Source: Flavobacteriaceae bacterium | GTDB lineage: Bacteria; Bacteroidota; Bacteroidia; Flavobacteriales; Flavobacteriaceae | DNA: 64,000 nucleotides | Assembly: GCA_023262185.1 (NCBI GenBank) | Contig: JALRDO010000011.1 | Coordinates: 319-64,318, forward strand | Direction: 5' to 3' | Part shown: positions 34,673 through 44,246 of the stretch, one piece after another | How positions within the stretch are numbered: the stretch's first letter is position 1 | Layout of the letters: every line of letters begins with the position of its first letter | Program-made: the position numbers and the translations under genes | The notes under the pieces: generated by a model | Seen by the model: the letters and a program-made list of their open reading frames with translations, nothing else | Told to the model about the DNA's origin: nothing | The model's database searches: none

Positions 34673-36028
34673 ATGCACTCAGATACCCAAAGCGCGATTG
34701 ACAACTTCATGCAAGAAGTATGTAATCGAAATGGTCATGAACCCGAGTTTTTACAGGCGGTTCAAGAGGTGGCCGACACCGTGATTCCTTACATTGTGCA
34801 ACACGATATTTACCATGGCAAGAATATTCTGCTGCGCATGGTTGAGCCTGAACGTTTGATTTCATTTCGAGTAGCCTGGGTTGACGACAGGGGTGAGATT
34901 CACGTAAATCGCGGTTATAGAATTCAGATGAATTCTGCGATTGGTCCGTATAAAGGAGGATTGCGCTTTCACCCTACAGTGAATGCCAGCGTGCTTAAGT
35001 TTTTGGCTTTCGAACAGGTGTTTAAAAATAGTTTGACTACTCTTCCGATGGGAGGAGCAAAAGGCGGATCAGACTTTGATCCCAAGGGAAAGTCTGACGA
35101 CGAGGTGATGCGTTTCTGTCACGCCTTCATGGCTGAATTGTGCCGACACATCGGGCCAAACACCGACGTTCCGGCCGGGGATATCGGGGTTGGTGCACGC
35201 GAGATCGGATACCTTTTCGGTGCTTATAAAAAGACGAGAAATGAATTTACCGGGGTACTTACTGGTAAAGGATTGAGCTGGGGGGGCTCTCAAATTCGCC
35301 CTGAGGCAACAGGGTATGGAACGGTCTATTTTGCACAAAGCATGCTTCAAACCAAAGGAGAAAGCCTAGAAGGCAAAGAGGTAGTCATCTCAGGTTCTGG
35401 AAACGTGGCACAGTTTGCTGCTGAGAAAGTACTTCAGCTTGGCGGAAAGGTGTTGACGCTCTCAGATTCTGGCGGATTTATCTATGACCCGGATGGAATT
35501 GACGCTCAAAAACTTGAGTTCGTGAAAGACCTCAAGAACAATAAGCGTGGCCGTATTATGACCTATGTAAAGGAGTATCCGAATGCCACATACCACGAAG
35601 GAAAGCGACCATGGGAGGTTAAATGCCAAATTGCAATGCCTTGTGCGACTCAAAACGAACTCACAGGTGAAGATGCGGCACTACTTATCAAAAATGGTGT
35701 AATCGCTGTTTCTGAAGGAGCCAACATGCCTTCAACCCCAGAAGCTATTCATACCTTCCACGACCATAAAATACTTTTTGCTCCAGGTAAAGCTTCAAAT
35801 GCAGGAGGTGTTGCAACCTCAGGACTTGAGATGTCTCAAAATTCGCTGCGCATTAGCTGGACACGAGAAGAGGTAGACGTGAAACTCAAAGGAATTATGG
35901 CAGACATTCACGATGCGTGTACGCGATTCGGAATGGAAGAAGACGGATATTGCAATTACGTGAAAGGCGCAAATATTGCAGGATTCGTTAAAGTTGCCGA
36001 TGCCATGTTAGCCCAAGGAGTGATTTAA
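34673..36028 (+). CDS. gdhA: NADP-type glutamate dehydrogenase
   Basis: A 451-residue hexameric-type enzyme that aminates 2-oxoglutarate to glutamate. Substrate-binding KGGLRFHP and the catalytic-lysine region LPMGGAKGGSDFDPKGKSD are present. ISGSGNVAQFAAEKV is the nucleotide-binding loop, followed by LSDSGGFIYD, typical of NADP-linked forms. Length and sequence agree with the biosynthetic enzymes. It is monocistronic or leads into recO, which starts 6 nt later. Confidence 0.97.
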   Translation: MHSDTQSAIDNFMQEVCNRNGHEPEFLQAVQEVADTVIPYIVQHDIYHGKNILLRMVEPERLISFRVAWVDDRGEIHVNRGYRIQMNSAIGPYKGGLRFHPTVNASVLKFLAFEQVFKNSLTTLPMGGAKGGSDFDPKGKSDDEVMRFCHAFMAELCRHIGPNTDVPAGDIGVGAREIGYLFGAYKKTRNEFTGVLTGKGLSWGGSQIRPEATGYGTVYFAQSMLQTKGESLEGKEVVISGSGNVAQFAAEKVLQLGGKVLTLSDSGGFIYDPDGIDAQKLEFVKDLKNNKRGRIMTYVKEYPNATYHEGKRPWEVKCQIAMPCATQNELTGEDAALLIKNGVIAVSEGANMPSTPEAIHTFHDHKILFAPGKASNAGGVATSGLEMSQNSLRISWTREEVDVKLKGIMADIHDACTRFGMEEDGYCNYVKGANIAGFVKVADAMLAQGVI

Positions 36029-36033
36029 GCCTA

Positions 36034-36759
36034 TTGAGCACCCAGACCGTACACACCGACCTCATTGTTCTAAATAGACTCAGGTATGGAGAAACGAGTC
36101 TGATTGTGCGTGCCTTTACGAGAGAGCTTGGCCTACAGTCTTATCTCGTAAAGGGCGTACTCGGTGTAAAAAAAAAAGGGTTAAGGGCCTCATATTTTCA
36201 ATCTTTGACACTGCTTAATGCGGTGGTCACTACATCAAATACATCTCAGTTATATACTATCAAAGAGGCCAAACCTTTGTTGATCGGACAAGGTTACCTT
36301 TCTGATGTTATAAAGTCTAATGTTGCACTATTTATGGCCGAGGTCATTGCCTCTGTACTCTCTGAGGGTCATCCAGAGCTAGATCTCTTTGACTTTGCCT
36401 TAGATCAGGTTGCGCTGCTTGAGAGCGAGAAACCTCGCTCTGATTTTCTTATTAGATTTTTAATTGGAACCACCCGATTTTTAGGGTGTTATCCTGACCA
36501 AGAATACAAGAAAGGACAGGTTTTTGATTTGAATGAGGGGACTTTTACATACACATTCTCAGCCTCTCAGGCACTTTCTGTGCAGGCTTCTGCACGATTG
36601 GCGGTTTATTTAGGCATAGATTTTGATAAAGAAACGCCGCATAATGATGTCAAAGCGATGCGGAAAGAACTTATAGAAGGTCTGTTAGGCTATCTATCGG
36701 CTCAAATCGCAGGATTTAAATATCCTAAGTCGCTTGAGATCATTCAGTCGATTTTTTAA
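36034..36759 (+). CDS. recO: DNA repair protein RecO
   Basis: A 241-residue protein with an N-terminal OB fold (TDLIVLNRLRYGETSLIVRAFTRELG) and a helical C-terminal domain, the RecO layout. RecO works with RecR (and RecF) to load RecA on gapped DNA. The start is TTG at 36034, 6 nt after the gdhA stop; no ATG gives a complete OB fold. The C-terminal zinc Cys residues of some RecO proteins are lacking, as in many relatives. Its TAA overlaps the ATG of the TonB-dependent receptor by 1 nt. Confidence 0.9.
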   Translation: MSTQTVHTDLIVLNRLRYGETSLIVRAFTRELGLQSYLVKGVLGVKKKGLRASYFQSLTLLNAVVTTSNTSQLYTIKEAKPLLIGQGYLSDVIKSNVALFMAEVIASVLSEGHPELDLFDFALDQVALLESEKPRSDFLIRFLIGTTRFLGCYPDQEYKKGQVFDLNEGTFTYTFSASQALSVQASARLAVYLGIDFDKETPHNDVKAMRKELIEGLLGYLSAQIAGFKYPKSLEIIQSIF

Positions 36760-39152
36760 TGAAGAACCTTGTTCTACTTTTTATAAGCCTATTCAGCCTC
36801 TCTGCTGTCGCGCAAAGGGTGGTGGTAAAGGATTCGCTGAGCGGAGACCCGCTTTCAGGGGTTATTATCTACAACGAATCACGCAGTACGTTCACCACCA
36901 CTGATGGGGCTGGACGTGCCGAGCTGGATCGCTTCAACCCTAAAGAAGTACTCTTTTTTAGACATATGGGGCATGGCTTGGTTACGCGACTGAAATCTAC
37001 CATAAAGCAACGCGAAACCATCTTACTTTCAACCCAATCTGAAGGGCTAGACGAAATAGTTATTTCTGCCTCGAGATTTGCCGATGTTGCACGCAAGATA
37101 CCTGTGCATATTAGAAAAATTGGATCCCAAGAAATTGAACTCTTTCAGCCCCAAACCGCGGCCGATTTATTGGAGCGTTCAGGAGCCGTTTTTGTGCAAA
37201 AGAGCCAACTCGGAGGTGGAAGTCCAATGATTCGCGGATTTGCGACCAATCGCGTACTTATTACCGTTGACGGCATCCGCATGAATAATGCCATCTTTAG
37301 AGGCGGAAACATCCAAAATGTAATATCTATAGATCCGTTTGCACTTGATCGTGCAGAGGTATTATACGGACCAGGTACCGTAATTTCAGGTAGCGATGCG
37401 ATTGGGGGAGTGATGAATTTTTACACCAGAACCCTTGAAGCGCCTGAATTGACCGATAAAACCTTGCATCAGACCGATTACGCATTGCGCGCAGCTACGG
37501 CCTCTTCAGAACGTACCGTTCATGTCTCTCACAAGGTAGTGAGCCCGAAGATATCGGGCTTAATTAGCGTTTCACGTATGTCGCTCGGAGACCTAGAGAT
37601 GGGTAAAAATGGGCCCGAAGAATACCTACGCACTTTTTATGTTAGCTCGACATCGGCAGGTGATAAAGTTGTCGAAAATCCTAATCCAAGACGTCAGGTT
37701 TCAAGTGGTTTTGACTCGTATCATTTTCTGGTAAAAGCAAAACACCGAATTAGCACTACCCTCGATCAACAAGTGGGGGTTTTTTACAACACTACCTCTG
37801 ATTTTGCGCGATACGATCGCCTGATCCAAACTCGAGACGGATTACCTCGGGCGGCAGAATGGTATTATGGTCCACAGCAATGGTTTATGACCTATTACAA
37901 GCTCAATCATGAGGCAGAGAAAACAAGACATCAATTGAGTTCAGCCTATCAGCGTTTCAATGAATCGCGATTCGACAGAGGATTTCAGCACCCCCTTCTA
38001 AATGAAGCCTCAGAAACGGTAGATGTGATCAACCTCTCTTTAGATGGCGAGCGTATTTTTTCTGAGAGAAGTCTAGTGCGTTATGGGGTAGCGCTAGATT
38101 TAAATCGCATTGGATCTAGTGCGGCTATGCTTGATCCAGAAAGCGATACGCGAACACCCATTGTCTCTCGTTATCCGGATGGAGCTGAGTGGAATGCAGC
38201 AGCAGCCTATCTCGCACTTCAACACGAACTTTTGAAACGCCTTGTATTTAATGGTGGAATGCGCCTGAATCACGTTCAAAGCACCATAGATTTTTCAAAG
38301 CATCCATTTACCGAGATGTTTGGCCTACAAGAGACAGACGTAACAGCGCTTACCTATTCGGCAGGACTGAATTACGATCACAGCAGAGAATGGTACTTTA
38401 GGTTGAACGCCTCATCTGCTTTTCGCGCACCTAATATTGACGACCTCGCCAAGGTGTTTGATTCTGAACCCGGTAGCTTGGTGGTGCCTAATCCAAACCT
38501 AGATCCTGAAAGGGCCTTCTCTACAGAGTTAGGGATACGCAGAAGATGGAAGCGCAGGCTATGGCTTGACACTAGCTTTTTTCACTCTGTTTTGAATGAT
38601 GCTCTCATCCGCAGGCCCTTTACGTATAGAGGGGCTTCCACCATTGATTATCGAGGTGCATTGAGTGAGGTGCTGGCTATACAAAACGGTTCTGATGCAC
38701 GCGTTTATGGAGCAGAGATCTCGCTCTTCAGTGCAATTAGCCGTCAGTTTTCAGCATGGGCTTTGGCCAATTTTACCCGTGGCATTGAAACCGATGAGCA
38801 AGATGAAGAATCGTATATGAGGCATGCGCCCCCCTTTTTTGGAAGGTTTCAGATGCGCTATTTGAACGGAAAGTTTAGCGCCTTAGCAGGATGGGATATG
38901 AACGGTGCTATACCCTATGAAAGACTTGCTCTTTCTGAGCGCTCAAAAGCATTTATGTACGCCTTGGATGCAGAAGGAAACCCGTATAGTCCGTCTTGGC
39001 ACACAATGAATCTCAGATTCAATTATGAGCTGCGCAAATGGCAGGCTTTTATGGCACTTGAAAACATAACTAATCAGCGTTACCGGCCGTATTCTTCTGG
39101 AATAGCTGGCCCGGGTAGGCAGCTTGTTCTAGGTGTTCAAACTCGTCGCTAG
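36759..39152 (+). CDS. TonB-dependent outer-membrane receptor
   Basis: A 797-residue protein: signal peptide (1-19, ending AVAQ), a carboxypeptidase-like regulatory domain to about 90, a plug domain (LDEIVISASRFADVARKIP through GPGTVISGSDAIGGVMNF), and a 22-strand barrel. FRAP and NPNL boxes, marks of haem receptors, are present, but the His normally between them is absent. Haem or siderophore uptake is possible; the ligand is not decided. No SusD-type partner follows. It is coupled to recO by TAATG. Confidence 0.9.
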   Translation: MKNLVLLFISLFSLSAVAQRVVVKDSLSGDPLSGVIIYNESRSTFTTTDGAGRAELDRFNPKEVLFFRHMGHGLVTRLKSTIKQRETILLSTQSEGLDEIVISASRFADVARKIPVHIRKIGSQEIELFQPQTAADLLERSGAVFVQKSQLGGGSPMIRGFATNRVLITVDGIRMNNAIFRGGNIQNVISIDPFALDRAEVLYGPGTVISGSDAIGGVMNFYTRTLEAPELTDKTLHQTDYALRAATASSERTVHVSHKVVSPKISGLISVSRMSLGDLEMGKNGPEEYLRTFYVSSTSAGDKVVENPNPRRQVSSGFDSYHFLVKAKHRISTTLDQQVGVFYNTTSDFARYDRLIQTRDGLPRAAEWYYGPQQWFMTYYKLNHEAEKTRHQLSSAYQRFNESRFDRGFQHPLLNEASETVDVINLSLDGERIFSERSLVRYGVALDLNRIGSSAAMLDPESDTRTPIVSRYPDGAEWNAAAAYLALQHELLKRLVFNGGMRLNHVQSTIDFSKHPFTEMFGLQETDVTALTYSAGLNYDHSREWYFRLNASSAFRAPNIDDLAKVFDSEPGSLVVPNPNLDPERAFSTELGIRRRWKRRLWLDTSFFHSVLNDALIRRPFTYRGASTIDYRGALSEVLAIQNGSDARVYGAEISLFSAISRQFSAWALANFTRGIETDEQDEESYMRHAPPFFGRFQMRYLNGKFSALAGWDMNGAIPYERLALSERSKAFMYALDAEGNPYSPSWHTMNLRFNYELRKWQAFMALENITNQRYRPYSSGIAGPGRQLVLGVQTRR

Positions 39153-39158
39153 GCAGGG

Positions 39159-39188
39159 TTTGAATTGGCGCTCAAATGCTTACTTTTG
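39159..39188 (+). promoter_or_regulatory. Putative promoter for the ileS operon
   Basis: TTTG at 39159-39162 and TACTTTTG at 39181-39188 are 18 nt apart, a good -33/-7 pair for the Bacteroidota primary sigma factor. The box ends 25 nt before the GTG start. Confidence 0.7.
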
Positions 39189-39213
39189 CTTCTTCTAAAA
39201 TGAAGCGGTCAAG

Positions 39214-42200
39214 GTGAGCAGTAATTTTAACGAATACAAGCAGTTAGACCTACCAAAGGTAGCCGAAGAAATTCTCGACTTCTGGAAGAAAGAAGATGTC
39301 TTTGAGAAAAGCGTAAGCACGCGATCTGAAAACCCTTCATTTGTCTTTTACGAAGGCCCACCTTCAGCGAATGGAATGCCCGGAATTCACCACGTCATGG
39401 CACGTACGCTCAAGGATATCTTTCCGCGTTACAAGACGATGAAAGGCTTTAAGGTGAGTCGCAAAGCCGGATGGGATACTCACGGACTTCCGATTGAACT
39501 CGGTGTAGAAAAAGAGTTGGGTATCACCAAAGAAGACATCGGAAAATCCATCTCTGTAGAGGAGTACAATCAGGCATGCCGTGAGGCGGTCATGAAGTAC
39601 ACTGGAGTATGGAATACGTTGACCGAAAAGATGGGTTACTGGGTCGATATGAACGACCCCTATGTGACCTATACCTCAAAATATATGGAGTCTGTTTGGT
39701 GGTTGCTCAAACAGATTTACGATAAGGGGTTATTGTACAAGGGGTATACCATTCAACCCTATTCTCCAATGGCCGGAACAGGATTGAGCTCGCACGAACT
39801 CAATCAGCCAGGGACCTATCAAGACGTAACCGACACCACGATTACCGCTCAATTCAAGGCCGTTTCTGCTAGCATGCCAGAGGCATTTAGTCAGGCGTAT
39901 TCAGGGTCAATATACTTCTTGGCCTGGACGACCACACCCTGGACATTGCCGTCAAATACAGCACTAACAGTTGGTCCATCGATCACCTATGAGCTGATTG
40001 AAACTTTCAACCAATATACCTTTGACCCCGTCGCGGTGGTCATTGCCAAAGATTTAGTTGGTGCACAGTTCGGTTCAAAATATGTTGAAGCCGAAGCTTC
40101 TGAGCGCCCACTTGCCGTTGACCCTTCGTCAAAGACGATTCCGTATAGAAGATTGGCTAGTGTAACGGGTAAAGAATTATCAGGTGCGCGCTACGAGCAG
40201 CTTCTAGATTTTGTGCAACCCGTTGATCAACCAGAGGATGCCTTTCGAGTTATCCTTGGAGATTTTGTAACGACAGAGGATGGGACCGGAATTGTGCACA
40301 CAGCCCCAACCTTTGGAGCTGATGATGCATTAGCCGCAAAACAAGCCAATCCGCCTGTTCCACCGATGCTCATTTTAGACGAAAATGGGGTAAAAGTTCC
40401 GCTTGTAGATTTGCAGGGACGCTTTAGAAAAGAGTTGGGTCTTTACGGTGGCAAGTTTGTTAAGAACGCTTATTATTCGGAGGGAGAGGCGCCTGAGAAA
40501 TCGGTAGACGTAGAAATTGCCATTCAGCTAAAAACAGAGAACAAGGCCTTTAAGGTCGAGAAATACGTCCACTCTTATCCAAACTGCTGGAGAACCGATA
40601 AACCCGTATTGTATTACCCGCTCGACTCTTGGTTTGTGAAGATGACCGAGGTTAAAGAACGCATGGCCGAATTGAATACCCAGATCAATTGGAAACCCAA
40701 GTCTACAGGTGAAGGAAGATTCGGAAATTGGCTGGCCAACGCCAACGACTGGAACCTTTCGCGCTCGCGATATTGGGGAATTCCGCTCCCAATCTGGAGA
40801 AGCGAAGACGCAACAGAAGAGCGTATTATTGGATCGGTAGCCGAGTTGAAAATCGCGATTGAAGAGGCGATTGAAGCAGGAGTGATGCAATCGAATCCGT
40901 TCGAGAACTTCGATCCAAAAGATATGAGCGAGGCAAACTACGATCAGATCGATTTGCACAAGCATGTCGTTGATACCATCGTCCTCGTTTCACCTTCAGG
41001 CAAGCCGATGCATCGCGAGTCTGATTTGATCGACGTTTGGTTCGATAGCGGATCTATGCCTTATGCGCAATGGCACTATCCTTTTGAAAATAAAGACCTG
41101 ATTGACCAAGGCACTTCTTTTCCGGCAGATTTTATTGCCGAAGGCGTCGACCAAACACGCGGATGGTTTTATACCCTCCATGCAATCGGAACACTGGTGT
41201 TTGACAGCATTGCCTACAAGGCGGTGATTTCGAATGGATTGGTCCTCGACAAAGAGGGCAAAAAGATGTCAAAGCGACTGGGCAATGCCATTGACCCTTT
41301 TGAAACTTTGGATGAATATGGGGCGGATGCCACACGTTGGTACATGATTTCAAACGCAAACCCTTGGGACAATCTCAAGTTTGACCTAGAGGGTGTCGCT
41401 GAGGTGAGACGTAAGTTTTTCGGAACACTTTACAACACCTATTCATTCTTTGCTTTATACGCCAATATCGATGGGTTTTCGACAAAAGAAGAGGAGGTTC
41501 CGTTAGAAGACCGTACGGAGCTCGATCGATGGATTCTTTCTGAATTGAATACCTTGATTGATCAAGCGTCCAAGGCTTATGACGACTACGATGCAACTAA
41601 GGCCACGCGCCTCATCTCATATTTTGTGCAAGAAAACCTGAGTAACTGGTATGTGCGACTAGGTCGTAGAAGATTCTGGAAGGGGTCTTTCGGACAAGAC
41701 AAGCTCGCGGCCTATCAGACCCTATACCATTGCCTGCTTCAAACTGCCAAGCTCATCGCACCGGTAGCTCCTTTCTTCGCAGAACGTCTATACAAAGACC
41801 TCGCACCGAAAGACGAATCAAAATTGAGTGTTCATCTTGAAGATTTTCCGGTAGGTGAAGACCGTTTTAGGGAACCTGAATTAGAATCAAAGATGCAGCT
41901 GGCTCAAAAGCTAACTTCATTGGCACTTTCGCTTAGACAAAAAGAGAAGATCAAGGTGCGTCAACCGCTTCAGCGCATGATGATTCCGCTCGATAGCAAC
42001 ACAGTAACCCGTGCCGCGGTAGAGCCTATACTCAACTTACTCGCCTCAGAGGTAAACGTAAAAGAGATAGAGCTTTTAGAAGATGCAAGTTCGGTAATCG
42101 TAAAAGAGATCAAGCCCAACTTTAAAACCTTAGGTCCGAAATACAAGCCTCAAATGAAGGCTATTGCAGCAACAATTGCACAAATGACCGCTGAGGATAT

Positions 42201-42621
42201 TGCCCAAATCGAGCGTGAAGGATTGTTTAATATCACAGTAGACGGTCAGGCCATATCACTCGAACTTGACGACGTCTTAATTACAAACAAGGATATCGAG
42301 GGCTGGCTCGTAGCTTCGTCAGGAAGTTACACGGTTGCCCTTGATGTCAGTTTAAGTGAAACTCTTGTAAATGAGGGTATTGCAAGAGAATTAGTTAATC
42401 GCATACAAAATTTCCGAAAAGACAGCGGACTTGAGGTAACCGATAAAATTTTGCTTAATATTGAAGGCGATGAAGGTATTCAAAAAGCGGTTGAACAAAA
42501 CCGAGAGTACCTAATGAATGAAACGCTCTGCGAACACCTAGAATTAAAAGAAACTTTTGAGCCTAGCATTGAGGTGGCATTTGATTCTTATCAAGCGAAG
42601 CTCTCTTTAAAAAAGCTATAG
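39214..42621 (+). CDS. ileS: Isoleucine--tRNA ligase (IleRS2 type)
   Basis: A 1135-residue class I synthetase that charges tRNA-Ile. Its length and sequence (SRKAGWDTHGLPIELGVEKELG) mark the eukaryote-like IleRS2 branch. The HIGH signature, at residues 57-60, reads GIHH: positions one and three are exchanged, a form reported as causing extreme mupirocin resistance. KMSKR stands at 684-688. The CP1 editing domain is present. Start is GTG at 39214, after the promoter. It begins the ileS - DksA-like - exported protein - lspA run, a conserved order in this phylum. It is followed 2 nt later by the DksA-like gene. Confidence 0.97.
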   Translation: MSSNFNEYKQLDLPKVAEEILDFWKKEDVFEKSVSTRSENPSFVFYEGPPSANGMPGIHHVMARTLKDIFPRYKTMKGFKVSRKAGWDTHGLPIELGVEKELGITKEDIGKSISVEEYNQACREAVMKYTGVWNTLTEKMGYWVDMNDPYVTYTSKYMESVWWLLKQIYDKGLLYKGYTIQPYSPMAGTGLSSHELNQPGTYQDVTDTTITAQFKAVSASMPEAFSQAYSGSIYFLAWTTTPWTLPSNTALTVGPSITYELIETFNQYTFDPVAVVIAKDLVGAQFGSKYVEAEASERPLAVDPSSKTIPYRRLASVTGKELSGARYEQLLDFVQPVDQPEDAFRVILGDFVTTEDGTGIVHTAPTFGADDALAAKQANPPVPPMLILDENGVKVPLVDLQGRFRKELGLYGGKFVKNAYYSEGEAPEKSVDVEIAIQLKTENKAFKVEKYVHSYPNCWRTDKPVLYYPLDSWFVKMTEVKERMAELNTQINWKPKSTGEGRFGNWLANANDWNLSRSRYWGIPLPIWRSEDATEERIIGSVAELKIAIEEAIEAGVMQSNPFENFDPKDMSEANYDQIDLHKHVVDTIVLVSPSGKPMHRESDLIDVWFDSGSMPYAQWHYPFENKDLIDQGTSFPADFIAEGVDQTRGWFYTLHAIGTLVFDSIAYKAVISNGLVLDKEGKKMSKRLGNAIDPFETLDEYGADATRWYMISNANPWDNLKFDLEGVAEVRRKFFGTLYNTYSFFALYANIDGFSTKEEEVPLEDRTELDRWILSELNTLIDQASKAYDDYDATKATRLISYFVQENLSNWYVRLGRRRFWKGSFGQDKLAAYQTLYHCLLQTAKLIAPVAPFFAERLYKDLAPKDESKLSVHLEDFPVGEDRFREPELESKMQLAQKLTSLALSLRQKEKIKVRQPLQRMMIPLDSNTVTRAAVEPILNLLASEVNVKEIELLEDASSVIVKEIKPNFKTLGPKYKPQMKAIAATIAQMTAEDIAQIEREGLFNITVDGQAISLELDDVLITNKDIEGWLVASSGSYTVALDVSLSETLVNEGIARELVNRIQNFRKDSGLEVTDKILLNIEGDEGIQKAVEQNREYLMNETLCEHLELKETFEPSIEVAFDSYQAKLSLKKL

Positions 42622-42623
42622 TT

Positions 42624-43001
42624 ATGTCTGAAATTGCACGTTATTCTGATGCCGACTTAAAAGAATTTAAGACACTTATTGAAGAAAAAATCGTCAAGGC
42701 ACAACAACACCTAGACTTGCTTAAGAGCGCCTATATGAATGACGGAAACAATGGTACCGACGACACCTCTCCGACATTCAAGGCATTTGAAGAAGGCTCT
42801 GAAACCATGAGCAAAGAGGCCAACACTCAATTGGCATTACGTCAAGAGAAATTTATCCGTGACCTGAAGAGCGCTCTTGTGCGTATCGAGAACAAGACCT
42901 ACGGAGTCTGCAGAGTTACCGGTAAATTAATTTCTAAAGAGCGCTTAAAACTCGTTCCTCACGCCACCTTGAGCATAGAGGCGAAGAAGATGCAGAAATA
43001 G
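42624..43001 (+). CDS. TraR/DksA-family protein with degenerate zinc finger
   Basis: A 125-residue protein with an N-terminal coiled-coil (about 10-85) and a C-terminal finger region YGVCRVTGKLISKERLKLVPHATLSIE that resembles DksA. Only one of the four usual zinc cysteines (the first) remains; the others are Thr/Gly, Ser and Ala. DksA modulates RNA polymerase in the stringent response; whether this variant does is not known. It lies between ileS and lspA, the usual site. Its TAG overlaps the following GTG start by 1 nt. Confidence 0.85.
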   Translation: MSEIARYSDADLKEFKTLIEEKIVKAQQHLDLLKSAYMNDGNNGTDDTSPTFKAFEEGSETMSKEANTQLALRQEKFIRDLKSALVRIENKTYGVCRVTGKLISKERLKLVPHATLSIEAKKMQK

Positions 43002-43618
43002 TGTCTAGAGCTCTTCTTTGGTGTATGCTATGCGTGGGTTTAGTGGCCCATGGTCAGGTTCAATGGAACAAAACCTTATCTGATCTTGAATTACGCGGAA
43101 TCACCATCGACATGCGATTCATCCAAGGGCTGCAGCTCTCTACTCATGCTTCAAAAGATGTATTACTCAACACCAAGAGTGAAGGTGAATACCAGATGCA
43201 ATATGTGGTGGTCACTCAACAAGAAGACCAGTGGCTTACTGTTTATCCACAACGAGTACCGGCATTTAATTCCCTTAACGATAAATTGAGTGCGCACAAG
43301 GTGATTGCAATGACCCTTGAGATGCGTATACCTGAAGCTGTTCTTGTTGAGATTGAAGCCCAACAAGGAAGGTTAGAGGTGAGCGGATTGTACCGTGAAT
43401 TAAATGTACAGTTAGATGAAGGCAGTCTAATCCTGTCGCATAGAGCTGAACAAAGCACCATAAAAACAAAGACTGCTGCAGTGCACCTCAATGTGCCTTC
43501 TGGTAATTTGGATTCTCATTTAGAAAAAGGACAGATCTTTGGGGCTATAAAACCAAATGATAATTACCACTATTCTGTAAGTAGTCAGTCAGGTTCTCTC
43601 TACCTAAACCAATTGTAG
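43001..43618 (+). CDS. Putative exported protein (DUF4097-like adhesin fold)
   Basis: A 205-residue protein starting at GTG, with a signal peptide (1-18, ending AHGQ). The mature part is beta-rich, repeating short strands such as VLVEIEAQQGRLEVSG, LNVQLDEGSLILS and VHLNVPSGNLDSH, which recalls the right-handed beta-solenoid of DUF4097-type adhesins. No catalytic motif is seen. It is sandwiched between the DksA-like gene and lspA and likely co-transcribed. Weak similarity only; function unknown. Confidence 0.7.
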   Translation: MSRALLWCMLCVGLVAHGQVQWNKTLSDLELRGITIDMRFIQGLQLSTHASKDVLLNTKSEGEYQMQYVVVTQQEDQWLTVYPQRVPAFNSLNDKLSAHKVIAMTLEMRIPEAVLVEIEAQQGRLEVSGLYRELNVQLDEGSLILSHRAEQSTIKTKTAAVHLNVPSGNLDSHLEKGQIFGAIKPNDNYHYSVSSQSGSLYLNQL

Positions 43619-43619
43619 C

Positions 43620-44246
43620 ATGTCTTTAAAAAAGTCGTATTTCTTAGCATTTCTCATATTGATCATTGATCAATGGTCAAAGATTTATGTGAAAACGCAC
43701 TTTCGCTATCAAGAACAGGTTGAGGTTTTTTCTTGGTTTAAGCTCTTATTTATAGAGAATCGTGGCGCTGCTTGGGGGACACAACTCAGTGATTTTTTGC
43801 CGATTTCTGAGGCCAATGCAAAGCTTATTCTTACCCTCTTTCGAATTGTTGCCATCATCGGAATTGGTATCTGGATGTACCGCTCATCAAAACCAAGAGG
43901 ACGTTCGATGCTACTAAGCGTCTCTATTGCACTCATCTTTGCAGGAGCATTGGGCAATCTCATCGATTCTATTTTCTATGGCCAATTGTTCACTGAGAGC
44001 ACCCCCTATAGAGTAGCTGAAATTGCATGGAACTCTCCAAAGGAGGCCTATGAGCGCTTTTTTTTCGGACGTGTTGTTGATCTCTTTTACTTTCCCTTAA
44101 TCGATACGGTTTGGCCTGAATGGGTTCCGGGATTAGGTGGCAAATCGTTTCGGTTTTTCGAACCCGTCTTTAACGTCGCAGATAGTGCAATAAGCTTGGG
44201 AGTCTTCATTTTGCTCGTCTTTAACAAGAGAATCTTTAAGGCGTAA
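43620..44246 (+). CDS. lspA: Lipoprotein signal peptidase
   Basis: A 208-residue inner-membrane aspartyl protease that removes the signal peptide of prolipoproteins. Four membrane spans are seen, with LIIDQWSKIYVKTHF in the first, ENRGAAWG after it, and the two catalytic Asp in GRVVDLFYFPL and FNVADSAIS. It is somewhat longer than E. coli LspA because of a loop of about 40 residues between spans three and four, common in Bacteroidota. Several lipoproteins in this window would be substrates. Its 3' end overlaps the cyclo-ligase gene by 11 nt (convergent). Confidence 0.97.
   Translation: MSLKKSYFLAFLILIIDQWSKIYVKTHFRYQEQVEVFSWFKLLFIENRGAAWGTQLSDFLPISEANAKLILTLFRIVAIIGIGIWMYRSSKPRGRSMLLSVSIALIFAGALGNLIDSIFYGQLFTESTPYRVAEIAWNSPKEAYERFFFGRVVDLFYFPLIDTVWPEWVPGLGGKSFRFFEPVFNVADSAISLGVFILLVFNKRIFKA

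Noticed and set aside
40528-40965. 145-codon open frame on minus within ileS
   Set aside because: Shadow of the ileS reading frame; composition and Cys/His scatter are those of an antisense frame.
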